Shown in pieces: positions 33,651 through 44,998 of a stretch of DNA of 64,000 nucleotides (position 1 is its first letter; the number at the start of each line of letters is the position of its first letter). This DNA is from Trissonchulus latispiculum (taxonomy: Eukaryota; Nematoda; Enoplea; Enoplida; Ironidae): positions 116,200 to 180,199 of the forward strand of contig JASAND010027672.1 in assembly GCA_030248195.1 (NCBI GenBank), given 5' to 3'. A program made the position numbers and the translations under genes. The notes below the pieces were generated by a model. It saw nothing but the letters and a program-made list of their open reading frames with translations. It was not told where the DNA came from and did no database searches.

Positions 33651-34492
33651 TCGTGACGCTGCAGCAAACTTGTTGTGTAAGTGTTATTTCATTTCATAAA
33701 AATGGGCTGTCTGCACTATTTGTATCATAAGTTCTGATGGACCCTGGGTATCCGGATAATAGCTGATTTTATAAAATTACCCGTTTTAAAGTTATTATAT
33801 AACTAAGCTTTTAGAACTATTAAATTTGGCAAATCAAATAAAAATGACAAAAAATGCAAAACGGAATGAAAAGCAAATAGAGTAAAAAATAGCAAAATTT
33901 CAAAATTTTTAAGATGGGATCGCTCTTCACACTTGTGGGGTAGCCAAAAGTGTCGGGGGCTAAAATGGCCTAAATACAGTAATATTGGCCTCCTTTTTGT
34001 GTATACATACTGCTATAACAAAGATAAAAGTGCTCAAAGCTAAAATATGGCGACGCTAAAAGTGGGAAATCTAGTGAATATATAGATATTTGGGACGTCG
34101 CCGCCCACTGTGGTCAGGCTTAGCAACACTACTTAGCTTCTACGTAGGCTCGAACTACGCAACCTAACCCCAATTTTGAAATCTAAAGTCAAGAACTAAC
34201 TGAATAACGTTTCAGGCCCCGGTCCCAGCGCATTCATAGAGGTGGTTGAGGTAGTCATTTAGCCACGCAGAAATCGCAAACATTTTCGAAAATGTGGCTA
34301 AAAGTGCTATTAAAGTCGGTTTTTGTCCATTTTGGGCAATATTTGTGCGAAATCTGACATCTTTTGCCAGTTTTGGTTGTAAAAATCTGGGGCAAGGGGA
34401 AACAGAGAATCTAGGGGTGCGGACGAGGCAGTTTGGTGGGGGACTGTCACCCCTCCGAACATGCGTATAGGTGCATCAGTAGTGTATTTGTG

Positions 34493-34535
<43 letters not shown>

Positions 34536-34597
34536 TTTGTATCATGCGGATATCATGTAAACTTCATATTAAGCTTTAAACTTGATTTTTAGATGCC
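33651..34597. other. No gene; (TA)n at 34499-34530
   Basis: AT-rich with a (TA)16 run. No frames of interest. Confidence 0.5.
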
Positions 34598-34882
34598 ATG
34601 GCAGAGAAAGCCAACGCGGCCAATTCCAGCGTATTCAGCTACAGATTTCGATGGTTCCTGCGTGGTCCACCTTCGCCCCAACGCCCGTCTTGGCCGGTTT
34701 TCTTCAAAGCGCAGGCTAAGGCCAAGGCGGCCGTTCCGGCCGTTAGTGCAGAAGTTGAAGCCAGTATGGAGTACAAAACAGTCCAACAGACGCAGACCGA
34801 TTCCAGTTTGTTACCTGATATGTGTTGGTTTCAGAGCATACACGACATCCGGCGCTATTATCGAAAAGATTATAAAGAGTGA
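34598..34882 (+). CDS. Orphan coding-like exon, 94 codons, function unknown
   Basis: An acceptor TTGATTTTTAG ends at 34592, five bases before an ATG in good context. The product is MAEKANAANSS followed by basic FSYRFRWFLRG, an Ala/Lys-rich segment and a tail CWFQSIHDIRRYYRKDYKE, then TGA. Two other long frames overlap it: 34593-35063 on plus, which becomes an artefactual hydrophobic run, and 34589-34786 on minus. This frame is preferred for composition and start context. No family recognised. Confidence 0.4.
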   Translation: MAEKANAANSSVFSYRFRWFLRGPPSPQRPSWPVFFKAQAKAKAAVPAVSAEVEASMEYKTVQQTQTDSSLLPDMCWFQSIHDIRRYYRKDYKE

Positions 34883-35756
34883 AATTAGAATTTGGAGGAC
34901 AGTTGTTTTATTGTATATAGTGTGTTTTGTTTTATTGTTTGTTTTTGATATTGTTGTTAACATGGCAGTACACGGTTTATTGCAGTTTGTTGTTAGTTTG
35001 CAGTTAGTTACATTATGCATCTGTCAAAACAACGTTGGCACACCATGCTTACAAGCTACGTAAATTTAGCAAATTTTATGCCGTTGCTATTTTGCACTTT
35101 ACGCAAAAATTCATTTTCCACGTAAAAATCAGCGCATAAAGACATATTTGATGTTTGCTTTGTTTAAAAAGTCTAAACCTAGGGCCGTTTACATAACCTT
35201 TTCATGTAGAACTAAAATTCTACGATAAAACGGGGGGGGAGGCTGGGGGGGGGCTTCGCCGCAATTTTTTTCGCAAAATAGTTTAAGTTTTTCAGAAAAA
35301 TCGGGCAAAATTTTTTTCTAAAAATTGAAGATTTCCTGCAAAGTTTGATAAAAATAGCAAATTTTAATAAAATTAGCGTTAATTTTTCGAAAACGTTTAC
35401 AAATTTATTCTTGAGGTACAAGCCCCCTGAAAATTTTCGTTCAAGGCCCCCTCAAAATTTTCTGGCGGCTAGCCCCCCCAGGACCCGACCCTATGTCAAT
35501 GTATGTACGAGATGCATTGAAAGTTCTGTGCTAAATTCCGATCAGTCCATAAAAATAGAAGTTATTACGCAAACTTTACAAAACTAAGACAATAACTATT
35601 CGGAATCAACATTTTGCGCAAATTTAAGTAACTTTATTTGACTGGCATTACCTAATTGTATTCCATGCAAATGACTTGCATTCGTTGTTCTTGGATCACC
35701 TACCAATATTAGATTCTTCTAATGTTTTCAATTGAGATTGACCTTAGCCAAAATAC
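34883..35756. repeat. G-run/C-run repeat at 35200-35490, otherwise featureless
   Basis: CGATAAAACGGGGGGGGAGG at 35222 and GCTAGCCCCCCCAGGACCC at 35468 look like the two ends of a MITE similar in style to 15659-16061, with an A/T-rich middle. The inverted match is too short to define termini. Confidence 0.35.
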
Positions 35757-35873
35757 TTAAAGAGTTCATGTGATAAAAGGTAATCTGGAAATTTATTAGT
35801 AATTAACGTAGTTAAAAGTACCTTCATCTCTAATATTTACAATTTCTCTGACTTCTCGACTAAGCCTCAAATG
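35757..35873 (-). repeat. Second copy of the exon-like repeat (partner 29149-29257)
   Basis: DNA similarity to 29149-29257. Minus-strand translation gives LSREVREIVNIRDEGTFNY, then stops. A copy with a broken frame. Confidence 0.65.
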
Positions 35874-36489
35874 ACTGTGTAGATTTGGTTGTATCGTGTT
35901 CTACTGTTTGTAATTGTAATTATTATTCATAAACCATTAGAAAAACTTTAGTATGCTATTACTGAGTGTTCGAAAATGTTAATGCATAAATGAAAGAAAC
36001 TTTTAATGCAAGTTTGTTCTGCTATCGGTATAAAACTGAGGCAACAGAGGTGATTGCTAAAATTCAAATTCCCACATATGTATATATAGGAATATGTATG
36101 GATATATACATTAATTGACTTGGCCCGTATGTTTCTCCTACGTTAATTTAGCATAAAAATATATAGCAATATATGTAGGAGGTGTCAAGGCAGGTATTCT
36201 TTTACTACGGCAACCGTTTTCACTTTTCTAATTCCTTAGGACAATCAAATTAGCGTTTGCAATTCGAGGCGATGTGAAACAAGTGTATATGCTCTCTTCA
36301 GTACTTCCATTCACATGTCACTTATTAACTCAGAGACTCCAGAGAATAAAGAGGCAAATGCTACGTGTTTCAATTTTCAGAAGAAATAAGGCTCTGTCAG
36401 AACTTAGTTTAGGAGGAGGCTGGAGGCTTTAAACTTTTCTTAAAATTTCATAAAGAAGTTTCAGCTAACGTGAACGTATTCAATTACTC
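35874..36489. other. No gene recognised
   Basis: AT-rich, with short CATATGTATATATA words around 36080 and 36170. Confidence 0.5.
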
Positions 36490-36610
36490 GATACAGTGCT
36501 GTTGCAAATGGTCAAAGCTGAAAGTTGTCCAATTGGGCTCATAATGATTAGCAATAAATTGCTCTCGTTGAGTAGCGAAAAAGTTGTTTTAGGACCGAAG
36601 TACTAAAATG
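36490..36610 (+). repeat. Integrase-element 5' unit, copy 2
   Basis: Near-identical to 11240-11360. It lies 340 bp upstream of integrase remnant 3, the two joined by a (TA)n tract at 36885-36925. Confidence 0.8.
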
Positions 36611-36887
36611 CACGCAATTTGAATTACAAAGCCACAAAGGCGTCAAAAATAACCCAAATTGGCCAAACGCGGATTTTCGGCAATTTTCAAAAAATATGGT
36701 CAATATGGTATTCTTCTGAATGCTCTTGACGCGGAGCTCTAATTGGTGTTAGAAAGATAGGGTAACAGAAATGCTTCTTTCAAAGTTATAAAGCCGTAAT
36801 AAACGATTTTTAATAATAATTTATAATGTCTTCGACCCTTAGGAAAAGCCAGTCATATATATAATAAAATTCGTTTATATATATATG

Positions 36888-36929
<42 letters not shown>

Positions 36930-36953
36930 CATATATGTTTTTTTCTTTTGCAG

Positions 36954-37530
36954 ATGAGCTTCAGTACAAACCAAAACGGAAAATACATTCCTCGACGTGT
37001 CATAATGACCGAACAAGAGCGCCTTGTTTTGGTTTACTTAGTTCACAAATTTCTTGGTCACCTTGGAAGAGGCCTTATGTAGCTCTGAAGAAGCTTATTA
37101 CTGGGAAGGGATGGTAAGAACGTTGAGAAAATTCTCGAATCCTGCCTTCGTTGCCAGACGCAAAATCCGTTTGCTTTGGTTATGCTCAAATCAAGCAGGA
37201 GTTGCACCCAATAGCAGTAAAAGCTGCCTGGAGTCATGTCGAAGTTGATTTAATTGCAATGCTAGTAAGCCCGAATGGGAATCGTTATTTGCTAACTTTA
37301 TTGGATGTGATCACTAAGTGGCCAGAGGAGGTACCTCTTCCTAAAGAGAGCAGTAACTGTCGCCCAGGCCTTGTATCGCAATTTTCTTATAAAGGTTTCC
37401 CGAAGATAATTTCATCGGACCATCATGAATTCGTCAACAGAACAGTAGCAAGCCAGGGACTAATTCAGAAGATTAATCATGCGATGCTGCAATTGCTGCT
37501 GAAACGCATGACGACGAGCAAATGGAAAGT
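36954..37530 (+). pseudogene. Integrase remnant 3
   Basis: Follows TTTTTTCTTTTGCAG. The start reads MSFSTNQNGKYIPRRVIMTE and continues into ERLVLV, the best-preserved N-terminus in the set. Frameshifts fall after the zinc finger. The core carries HVEVDLIAMLVSPNGNRYLL, then ISSDHHEFVN (two residues lost at the second Asp) and SQGLIQKINHAMLQLLLKRM, again with Gln at the third catalytic position. It ends at about 37530 in unrelated sequence. Confidence 0.8.
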
Positions 37531-37629
37531 GTTTCTCAGGTTATTTGTAAAATGTCATTTTCATAAAGTCCGTTTAGTCTGAATGAATAGATCAATACAT
37601 AGGCCGCACCCAGAGGCTGCAATCTGGGG

Positions 37630-37637
37630 TATATATA

Positions 37638-37704
<67 letters not shown>

Positions 37705-37712
37705 ATATATAT
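37630..37712. repeat. (TA)n/(TG)n microsatellite
   Basis: (TA)n followed by (TG)9 and (TA)n directly before integrase remnant 4. Frames rich in Ile/Tyr/His here are artefacts. Confidence 0.95.
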
Positions 37713-37728
37713 TGTTTTTCTTTTGCAG

Positions 37729-38590
37729 GTGAGCTTCAGTCCTAACCAAACAGAAAATGTGTCCCTCGAGTTGTCATACTGACCGAACAAGAGCGCCTTT
37801 GGCTGACGAAGTCCACAAAAATCTTGGTCGCCTTGAAAGAGACCGAACCTATGAAGTTCTGGAAGAAGCTTATTACTGGGAAGGGATCATTCGTCAATTC
37901 AATTCATCTCGTTCATTCAATTCAATTCATCAATTCTGCCTTCGTTGCCAGACGGCAAAACCCGTTTACTTTGGATTTGCTAAGACCAAGCAAGAGTTGC
38001 ATCCAATAGTAAAAGCTGTCTGGAATCATGTCGATTTTGACTTAATTGCAATGCTAGAAAGCCCGAATGGGAATCGTTATTTGCTGACTTTATTGGATGT
38101 GTTCACTAAGTGGCAAAAGGCGGTACCTCTTCCTAAAGGGAGCTGTAACTGTCGCCCAGGCCTTGTATCGCAATTTTCTTGCTAAGTATATATGACTTTT
38201 CCCGAAGATAATTTCATCGCACCAGGGTCATAAATTCGTCAACAGAACTCTAACTGAATTGCCCGAGATTAACAAAGTGGAAAGGCGGATTTCAACAGCC
38301 TACCACCCTCAAAGCCAGGGACTCGTTCAGAAGATTAATCATGCGACGAGCAAATGGAAAGTGATTGGGACTGTTTCATCAATGAATGTCTCCACAGTTA
38401 TCGAACCACGACCCTAGAAAGCAGTCAGGGGAAACCATTTGTTGTGATGTTTGGACGAGAACCTTTCGCCAACAAGCAACAGTGCTACGAATTAGCAGCT
38501 AATGAAGTGCTGGATCGAATGAAGCAGTTTCCTGAATCAGTGTCTTTCAAAGTGAAGAAGAAGAAGAACACAGGTGTCACAGATGTTTAA
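37729..38590 (+). pseudogene. Integrase remnant 4, longest copy
   Basis: Follows TTTTTCTTTTGCAG. A 142-codon frame (37757-38185) holds the zinc finger (VHKNLG ... CLRCQ) and the core start (HVDFDLIAMLESPNG, LTLLDVFTKW). A local ATTCA-word insertion expands the zinc finger. The second Asp is His here (ISSHQGHKFVN), the third position is Gln (GLVQKINH), and a deletion removes the following helix. A second frame (38354-38590) gives the C-terminal part: WDCFINECLHSYRTTTLESS, FVVMFGREPFAN, and a basic tail ending at TAA 38588-38590. This is the only copy with the full C-terminus. Confidence 0.8.
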
Positions 38591-38965
38591 ATTCTAACTA
38601 AGACACAGCTAAATAATTTATCGTTTAATAGTTAAACTTAATTCCTACGTATCAAAATTATTAAAATTAATTGTTTAATTAAACGCTACCTAAAAGAGTA
38701 CGTACCTAAAAGCTTTGTTTCTTGAAATTATTCTAAGTTCTAACTTTCTTATAGTAGGACTTAACTTTCTTTCATGGATCCTATGGTAGCTTTCGTAGGC
38801 AGGCTGAATTTTCCTACGTAAGAGCACGAGATGTGGTGATGTCTTCTTATGGTGAACATACACAGCTCCTACAAATGACCTCATTGTTTAATACACAGCT
38901 CCTACAATTGGATTACGGTAGTTTTGGAAATTGTAAAAATGCATCACTGTTCGTATTTCTAAGAT
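38591..38965. other. No gene recognised
   Basis: AT-rich. The word ACACAGCTCCTACAA occurs twice (38860 and 38893). Confidence 0.5.
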
Positions 38966-40582
38966 TTGTCCGCAAGTTGTTATAAAGATACATTCAACAA
39001 CTTAATGCATACGGAAGCTGATGTCCAACAGGCCATCCAGGATATTAGGAATAAGAAATTTTCCACTAATGGTGCTGCCAAATTCTATAAGATGGATCAC
39101 CAGGTCCTCAGAACCAGGTTGGAATCTATCAAGGGTGCCCGGGGCCAGGTCATGGTTCAAGGTCGGCGTAAGACTTTGTTCTATGATGCTGAGCTTGACC
39201 TTAAGAACTGTATTGTGGAAGTGGGCATATTGGGTTTCCTCCTAGTCGTTGTCAAATCCAGGGAATTGTGAGCGAATAGTGCGAAGTATTGGAGATCCAC
39301 GATCCCCGCCACAACCACAGTTCTCCCAGCAAAACCACTGCGGCTCAAGTGTGGTCCCCAAGCTCCGACTGGATCAAGGACTACATGAAACGACATGGAC
39401 TCAGCAAGAAAAAGTCGAAAGGTTTGCATTCTTGTCGTTTTGTTAATATTCATTTCTGATCAAGAGATTCTACGATAATCTGGAAGCTCAGGTGAATGCT
39501 CTGGGCCTACAGGACAGCCCGGAGAAGATTTGGAATCTCGTTTCCACTTGAACCCAAATACGTCAGCTTGGTTAATCAATACGTCGACAAGGTTGAAGCT
39601 GGAACGGGAAGAGACAACATCACTGTCCTTGCATGCTGCAATGCTGCTGGCCAGTCGTTATCCCTCTGATCGTCTACGAAAGTTGTGCGAAGGAACTGGT
39701 CAGTGTTCCCAGTCAATAGATCGGCGACAAGGGGTAGCAATAGATGGTGTTTGGTACGGCCTGAGTGCTACTGGTTGGATAACATCGACAGTTTTCTGCG
39801 ACTGGTTCTGTCGATTTTGAGAAACCGTTACAGAGCGTCCACTGTTGTTTATCTTCGACGGCCACATGTCGCACGTCAACTTCTTTACCATCAAAAAGGC
39901 CAGAGAAGAAAACATCACACTGCTGAAACTTCCTTCGCACACCACCACCGCTCTGCAACCTCTGGACAAAACGGTTTTTGGGGCCTTGAAGAAGTGGGCT
40001 GAACGACTGAACGACTGGATCATCCAAGGGGGCATGGCCGCCCGGTCCCATGACAAAGAAGCAGTTTGCCAACAACTTGTCCAGAATCTGGAAAAGTGCC
40101 TTGACTGTGGAGAACATTGTATCAGGTTTTCGCACAACTGGAATCTATCCCGTGAATCATGATAGAGTGATAGATATGATCGATCTATCTGTAGCCCTCA
40201 CAAGTTGCAGCAGTAAAAGCGGTGGCTGGCCAATGGAAAGCCGAATCTTTCAGATCTGGAAGAAGATAGCGACGATAACCAGAATGAGACTGGTAACCAG
40301 GAATCTGCTGCTCAGGAACCGGTTGCTGGGCCGTCTCAGGACCACCTTCCCACTGAGCCTCTTCGGGTTGAAACCAGTTACCTGCAGGGGTTTGTCCAAC
40401 GTCAGCTGTTCCAGAGTCCTCCAGGTAAGGAACCTTCTGTCCCTGGGAATTGGGTGTGGGTTCCCAATCCAGGGAGTCCACTGGTGGAACCTCCTGCCTC
40501 CAGTCCAATCTCCTCCGGTACCTCGATTCCGAGTCCATTTTATTTTTTGAGACATGCTTTTGCGCAGTGCATTAATTTTTAA
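38966..40582 (+). pseudogene. Tigger/pogo-like (Tc1-mariner superfamily) transposase, broken
   Basis: Order of recognisable parts: helix-turn-helix of the psq type (ADVQQAIQDIRNKKFSTNGA, 39008 onward); a second DNA-binding part (SDWIKDYMKRHGLSKKKSK, 39370-39420); an intron-like gap ending TTTCTGATCAAG; FYDNLEAQVNALGLQDSPEK then IWN (39465-39530); NITVLACCNAAGQSLS (39620-39663); FIFDGHMSHVNFF (39850) with the second catalytic Asp; LPSHTTTALQPLDKTVFGAL with the third Asp (39930-39990); IVSGFRTTGIYPVNHDRVID (40115-40175); and an acidic tail (DLEEDSDDNQNE) to TAA 40580-40582. The first catalytic motif, expected right after IWN as D-E-T-G, is missing through a small deletion near 39533. At least three more frameshifts occur. 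Long minus-strand frames at 39700-40137 are shadows. No terminal inverted repeats were found. Confidence 0.85.
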
Positions 40583-41926
40583 ATAGGAGAGGTTGATGTA
40601 AGATCTCTGACTAGGATTTCCAGTTACTATCCTTGGCCAACTATCCTTATCAGATGGTCTTACGGTAGTAAGAATAAACGTAAATAACGAATAATTTGTG
40701 AAGGTTGAAGTGTGTATAAGTGATTGTTACGTTTACCAAATTAACGAAAGTGTTTTTCTGTACGGTGTATTTTTATATTGATTTATATTTTATACTATTA
40801 CAATTTCGTTGTATTTTTATTGGGAATCAGAACTTTAAAATTGGGGATTGAGTAATTTTTCAAAATTCTGCCTTTTGTTTCGAGTTCAAAGCTTATCACT
40901 TCAACACAGTCCTGAGTCACAGGGTCTAGGGCTAAACTCCACGGATTACTTGCACAGTAATGAGGTAACTGCAATTGAGATGCCGTAAGTTAGCTCGTCT
41001 GACCGATCCTGACAGGTTCGTACAACCTCCCCACATGGCGACGAACTGTTTGACGACGCACAAGCTGGAACCGGCTGAATGTTCCTATGCCCCAGACCAG
41101 TTGCAACCAGCGCGCGCGTCCCTGCTGATCGGCAGCATTCGAGACACTTTGAGTGATCTAACAGTTAGCCACATCTGTACAAGCTTCCCGTTTCTACAGC
41201 CCTGACTCCGTAACTAACCGTCGGTTTCCGCAATAAGCTTTGAAACTTCCAAGCAGACTGTTTGTCTTGTACATATAATATTATACTAAAATAGCTAAAA
41301 AAATTTTACCGCGCGACCAGTTAAACCCATAATATGTACACCTTCTTACAACTAGTGGACGTAAGCAACTATAATAAACGTAATGTCTAAAACCATACTT
41401 CGGATAAACGAGGAAATCTTTAAACTTTAGATGTACCACTTGGACCGAAACAATCTGAAATTCTCGTCTTGTCTACAGCCTACGTACGTAATGATATAAC
41501 CGTAACTTATTCTTTTGATCGAGGACTGTGGAATCAAATTAATAAGCTTTTCCGCCAGGGCCTATTTCTGAATTAGTTTAATTTACCAGAAGCTAGCTAG
41601 CTATGCATAATTCGCAAAATCAGACCGTTAATACGAACGTATATACTTGTACTGATTTAATGACACAGAGTTTGAATGTCTTAGACTTGTTAATCCCAGA
41701 AAGATAAGTGAAGGTACGTACGTATAAATTCTCTCCAGTGACTTCAGTGAAAGTATAGGAAGCTTTCAGAAACAAATTAAAGGCCTGTTCCAATATAAGG
41801 GAAAATTTAAGCGATTTGGATAAATTTTAGTAGTTCCTTGTTAAGAATAAACGTGGAAGAAACCGATTGCCGTAAATAATTACCCAATTTTTGAAAGTAA
41901 TCTTAGTTTAGTTACGTATGTTGTAC
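40583..41926. other. 1.3 kb without a recognised gene
   Basis: A 76-codon frame (40975-41205) has no motif. The transposon terminus expected somewhere here was not identified. Confidence 0.5.
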
Positions 41927-42774
41927 CAAGAGTACATAATACATAAGAGTATGACAGCTGGCATACTCTATGTATTATGAGCTCGCTACATCCGATGCGC
42001 GCTATCGGCTGACCCCTCCCCCCATAAATCAGACCCTCCTCACCCCGCCCCTATACATGTACGGCGTCCAAACGGGGGGTCGGGTTCGTGCTTGTATATT
42101 TTGTACACTGATGTGTAAATCATACGTGCTTAAACCCCTATACATAAATTGGGGCCCCTTCAAGTTTAACATGTAAGTATACTAACATAGACCCCGACCC
42201 CCCGTTTGGACGCCGTACATGTATAGGGGCGGGGTCAAGGGGGGTCTGATTTATGGGGGGGGGTTAGCCGATAGCGTGCAGAGGATGTAGCGAGCTCATA
42301 ATACATAGCGTATGACGCTTGTCATACTCTTATGTATTATCAAGAGTACATAATGATAAGAGTGTGACAAGCATCACATTCTATGCAATGAAGGCAAAAA
42401 CTATGCGATGCGCGCTAACGGCTTACCCCCCCCCACAAATTGACCCCCCTCTCACACCGCCCCTATATGCGTACGTGGTCCAAACGGGGGTCGCTCACTG
42501 CTTTGCATAATTACACGTTGTAATTAACCAAGGCCTAATTTGGGAACAGGGTGCAAGCGTGTATGTTTAACATATGCATGTACAAAATATACTAAGGGAG
42601 TGAGCGACCCCCGTTTGGAACTATGTACCCATATTTGGGCGGTGTGAGAGGGGGTCAATTTGTGGGGGGGGGGTAAGCCGTTAGCGCGCATCGCATAGTT
42701 TTCGCCTTCATTGCATAGAGTGTGACGCTTGTCACACTCTTATCATTATGTACTCTTGGTATTACGTACTCTTG
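41927..42774. mobile_element. CAAGAGTAC-family palindrome containing a nested second copy
   Basis: The outer element starts CAAGAGTACATAATACATAA at 41927 and ends GTACTCTTG at 42774. It is flanked by a perfect 7-bp target duplication GTTGTAC (41920-41926 and 42775-42781). Its halves pair over AGTATGACAGC dyads, CTATCGGCTGACC, CCCATAAATCAGACC and ACGGCGTCCAAACGGGG, with a loop around 42090-42170. Element 42341-42758 is inserted nine bases before its right end. Removing it restores a 23-bp terminus matching the left end. Confidence 0.93.
42341..42758. mobile_element. Nested CAAGAGTAC-family MITE, 418 bp
   Basis: Termini CAAGAGTACATAATGATAAG and reverse complement, flanked by GTATTAT (42334-42340) and GTATTAC (42759-42765), a 7-bp target duplication with one change. 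Inner dyads include GCGATGCGCGCTAACGGCTT and a GTCCAAACGGGGGTCGCTCA arm. The loop is near 42500-42590. Confidence 0.93.
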
Positions 42775-43622
42775 GTTGTACATTACTATGTAGCTAAACA
42801 GATACGAATGCAATACGTTACTCAAATTTTTTCAATAAAAATATGAGTTTACAAATTCTTAAAATGCTTAAATTTTGACCCTTAACGGTTTCGAGTTGTT
42901 TACTATTTTGATAAAAAAATGAATTCCAGTATATATATACTATATATATATATATATACTCAATTTCATTTATATATATTACATTTCATTCATTGTACCA
43001 GCAATGTCCCAGTGGTCGCAAAATAATTAACAAATACATAACGTAGTTAAACAAAAATTTTTACATTCTAATACTATTTAGCTTGATACTAATAAAATTA
43101 TTTCCGTGATGCTAGAAATATACAGTCTAAGATATGCTAATTCAGCAATCAAAAATTCAAGGTGCATATAGAAAAAATTTATTGTGCTACTAAACTTAGT
43201 AAATTATAAACTTACAAAATAGAATTGAATAAAATGGAATGTATATAATGGAATGGATATGGACGTGAGCAAAAATGGAATGGCACTGGAACGTCTGGTT
43301 AGGAATGAGTAGGAAATGTAGATAGGGAATGGGAGGCGCAACAGCTCAAATCAAAAACAAAATGAATTGGGAGAAAGCCTGACTTTAGTCTTTGGCGATA
43401 GTCGTCTTTTACCAGCTGCGTAGACCGCCTGTTTCCGGTCCAGAGTAGCATCGTTCTTCGCCTTTCTCCACCCAGGAGGGCGTCTGCTTTTCCAACAGGG
43501 GAGAGGATAATATAAAAATAAAATTTTTGCTTGCAAAATTTTTATAAATTGACGCTGTTCAATCAAATGGTTAATTTGGTTTTAATGATCGTTCAAAACT
43601 ATGGTTTAGTTATTAGTAAAAT
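42775..43622. other. No gene recognised
   Basis: AT-rich with a (TA)n-like palindrome at 42930-42959. A basic minus-strand frame (43351-43566) has no family motif. Confidence 0.45.
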
Positions 43623-44530
43623 CAAGAGTACATAATAGATAAGAGTGTGACAGCTGGCAGGCTCTCTGTTCTCAGCTCAAGGTACATGCTCTGCACGCTA
43701 ACGGCTGACCCCATACACAAACGTGTACCTAGTGACCCCCACAAATGTGTAGCTCATCATGGCTGGCTCATCAGTGGCGGAGTATGGAATTAAGCTTTTA
43801 GATCTTTTATTCCCCCAATTAAGACATCATAGAAAAATAGTTTCGCCGCCGGTCGACTCAAGTAGTGATAGTTAAACAAATAAATACAGGAATATATAAA
43901 GTTTGTGACATCAATATCCGCAGGAGAAATGTAAAAGAAAAAGTCAATTTTTAAAAAATACATTTTATGAAAGTACTTTCCAAGTAGCTAAAGGGTCTAT
44001 GTTGATATCCTTATTGAAATTTGGATGTTTGATAGCCTTTAGAAAATATAATTTTAAAAGTCTATTTGTATAATTTTTACAAATTAACTTTTGTTTTAAC
44101 ATGTTAATGTTAAAAATAAAGTTGACTTTATTCGAATGACGAGATTGGCTAAAATTTTATAGTGCTGTTGCAAATGGTCAAAACTGAAAGTTGTCCAATT
44201 GGGCTCCATAACGATTATAAATAAATTGCTTTCGTTGAGTACCGAAAAAGTTGTTTTAGGGCCGAAGTACCAAAATGTACGCAACTTGAATTACAAAGCC
44301 GCAAAAGGATAACCCAAATTGACCAAAAACGAACTCTTGGGAACTTTTCTGAAAGTACATGATTCGTATATATATATACATAATTTTGGGTAAGCGGTGT
44401 AATGACTATTGACTAAATGAAAAGTATACATAATGAATTGATCGGACACCTTGTGTAGGGGGTCAGCAGTTATCGTGCAGACCATGTCGCACGCCTAAAG
44501 CGTGGCGCTTGTCACGCTTATGTACTCTTG
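43623..44530. mobile_element. CAAGAGTAC-family element split by insertion
   Basis: The left half is at 43623-43760 (CAAGAGTACATAATAGATAA, GCTAACGGCTGACCCC) and a right half at 44440-44530 (GGGGTCAGCAGTTATCGTGC, ending TGTACTCTTG). Flanks GTAAAAT and GTGTTAT agree at five of seven positions. Between them lie about 400 bp of unrelated sequence and integrase-element 5' unit 3 (44150-44330). Whether these are two halves of one element or two partial elements is uncertain. Confidence 0.6.
44150..44330 (+). repeat. Integrase-element 5' unit, copy 3 (no integrase follows)
   Basis: Matches 36490-36660, including the extra AATTACAAAGCC and AACCCAAATTG words downstream of the common core. No integrase remnant follows it. 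Confidence 0.75.
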
Positions 44531-44578
44531 GTGTTATGTATTGTATTTTAAGTATATACCATTACATTAACTTTTATG

Positions 44579-44579
<1 letters not shown>

Positions 44580-44627
<48 letters not shown>
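44580..44627. repeat. (TA)n microsatellite
   Basis: About 23 TA units. Confidence 0.95.
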
Positions 44628-44631
<4 letters not shown>

Positions 44632-44769
44632 CTGGCTTTGTCCTAAGCTATTGTTTGCCGCTGAGCAACAGAATTAACTATTTTTAACCTAAATTTAAGC
44701 TTAAAATAGCTAAAAAATGCCTAAAAATTCTTTTCAAAATCTACCTTCAAAACCCTATTTTTCCGGGCA

Positions 44770-44880
44770 CTTTAGAGTTCTGGGAGGGGGGAGGCCCGAC
44801 TCCTGGGGGGCGATCCAAGTCTGGGGGAGGGAACGGATTTCTGGGGGGGGGGGCGCCCCCCCCCACACCCCCCCAAATAG
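44770..44880. repeat. G/C-run segment
   Basis: Repeated CTGGGGGGG words end in GGCGCCCCCCCCC. Possibly one end of a GC-terminal MITE. Frames across it are artefacts. Confidence 0.5.
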
Positions 44881-44998
44881 AAAAAACTAGTATATATACG
44901 GAACGAGGGCAAAATAAACACTGGAAAGAAACTGTAGAAGAAGCAATCTAAGTTTTTAAATGTACCTCTAAATTTACCTGATCTTTTACATATTACAG

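Noticed and set aside
39700..40137. Minus-strand frames of 140 and 145 codons
   Set aside because: They are antisense shadows of the Tigger/pogo-like sequence, whose plus-strand motifs are unmistakable.
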